A DNA stretch of 5,004 nt. It comes from Acidobacteriota bacterium. GTDB lineage: Bacteria > Acidobacteriota > UBA4820 > DSQY01. The notes under the pieces were generated by a model. It ran no database searches. It was not told the origin of the DNA and saw only the letters and a program-made list of their open reading frames with translations. Both the position numbers and the translations under genes were made by a program. The DNA lies in the NCBI GenBank assembly GCA_021814085.1, contig JAKAJA010000174.1, forward strand, positions 1-5,004, given 5' to 3'. Position 1 is the stretch's first letter. Every line of letters starts with the position of its first letter. Below, piece after piece: positions 4,996 through 5,004 of the stretch.

Positions 4996-5004
4996 CCGAA
5001 AGGG

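Overview
The window looks like a GC-rich bacterial chromosome, and every supported gene lies on the minus strand. Read in the direction of transcription (right to left), the order is tRNA-Asn, a non-coding spacer with repeats, an AAA_14/DUF4143 ATPase, a RAYT-type transposase unit, an NAD(P)-dependent aldehyde dehydrogenase, the 4.5S signal-recognition-particle RNA, and the 5' part of dnaX. The SRP RNA is the short type with a GGAA tetraloop and no Alu domain, and it sits just upstream of dnaX. Together with the high GC and the inverted-repeat-bounded RAYT, this suggests a Gram-negative lineage such as Acidobacteriota or a deltaproteobacterial group. The phylum is a guess; no marker here settles it.

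Left part (1-920), housekeeping: the first 233 codons of dnaX (clamp-loader gamma/tau subunit, cut by the window edge), then the SRP RNA gene (751-852) with a plausible TATACT -10 element. Middle (920-2500): a full-length aldehyde dehydrogenase with all catalytic residues and a C-terminal tail. A strong Shine-Dalgarno places its start at the ATG at 2488 rather than at the GTG two codons upstream.

Accessory part (2512-4700): a RAYT (HUH/Y1 transposase) gene bounded by 26-bp inverted repeats. One repeat contains the transposase stop codon and ends only 33 bp from the aldehyde dehydrogenase start. Next comes a COG1373-type ATPase with intact Walker motifs and a C-terminal PD-(D/E)XK-like signature. 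It has no visible ribosome binding site, and its best -10 box predicts transcription starting exactly on its ATG. Upstream of it are three phased 23-bp repeats.

Right part (4675-5004): about 220 bp of GC-rich, hairpin-rich non-coding DNA with an imperfect 40-bp tandem repeat. It ends in a convincing Rho-independent terminator that works on the plus strand and points at the 3' end of tRNA-Asn(GTT). Nothing on the plus strand accounts for this terminator.

No multi-gene novel defence or biosynthetic system is visible. The genes are recognisable families. The least explained material is the 4583-4898 spacer.
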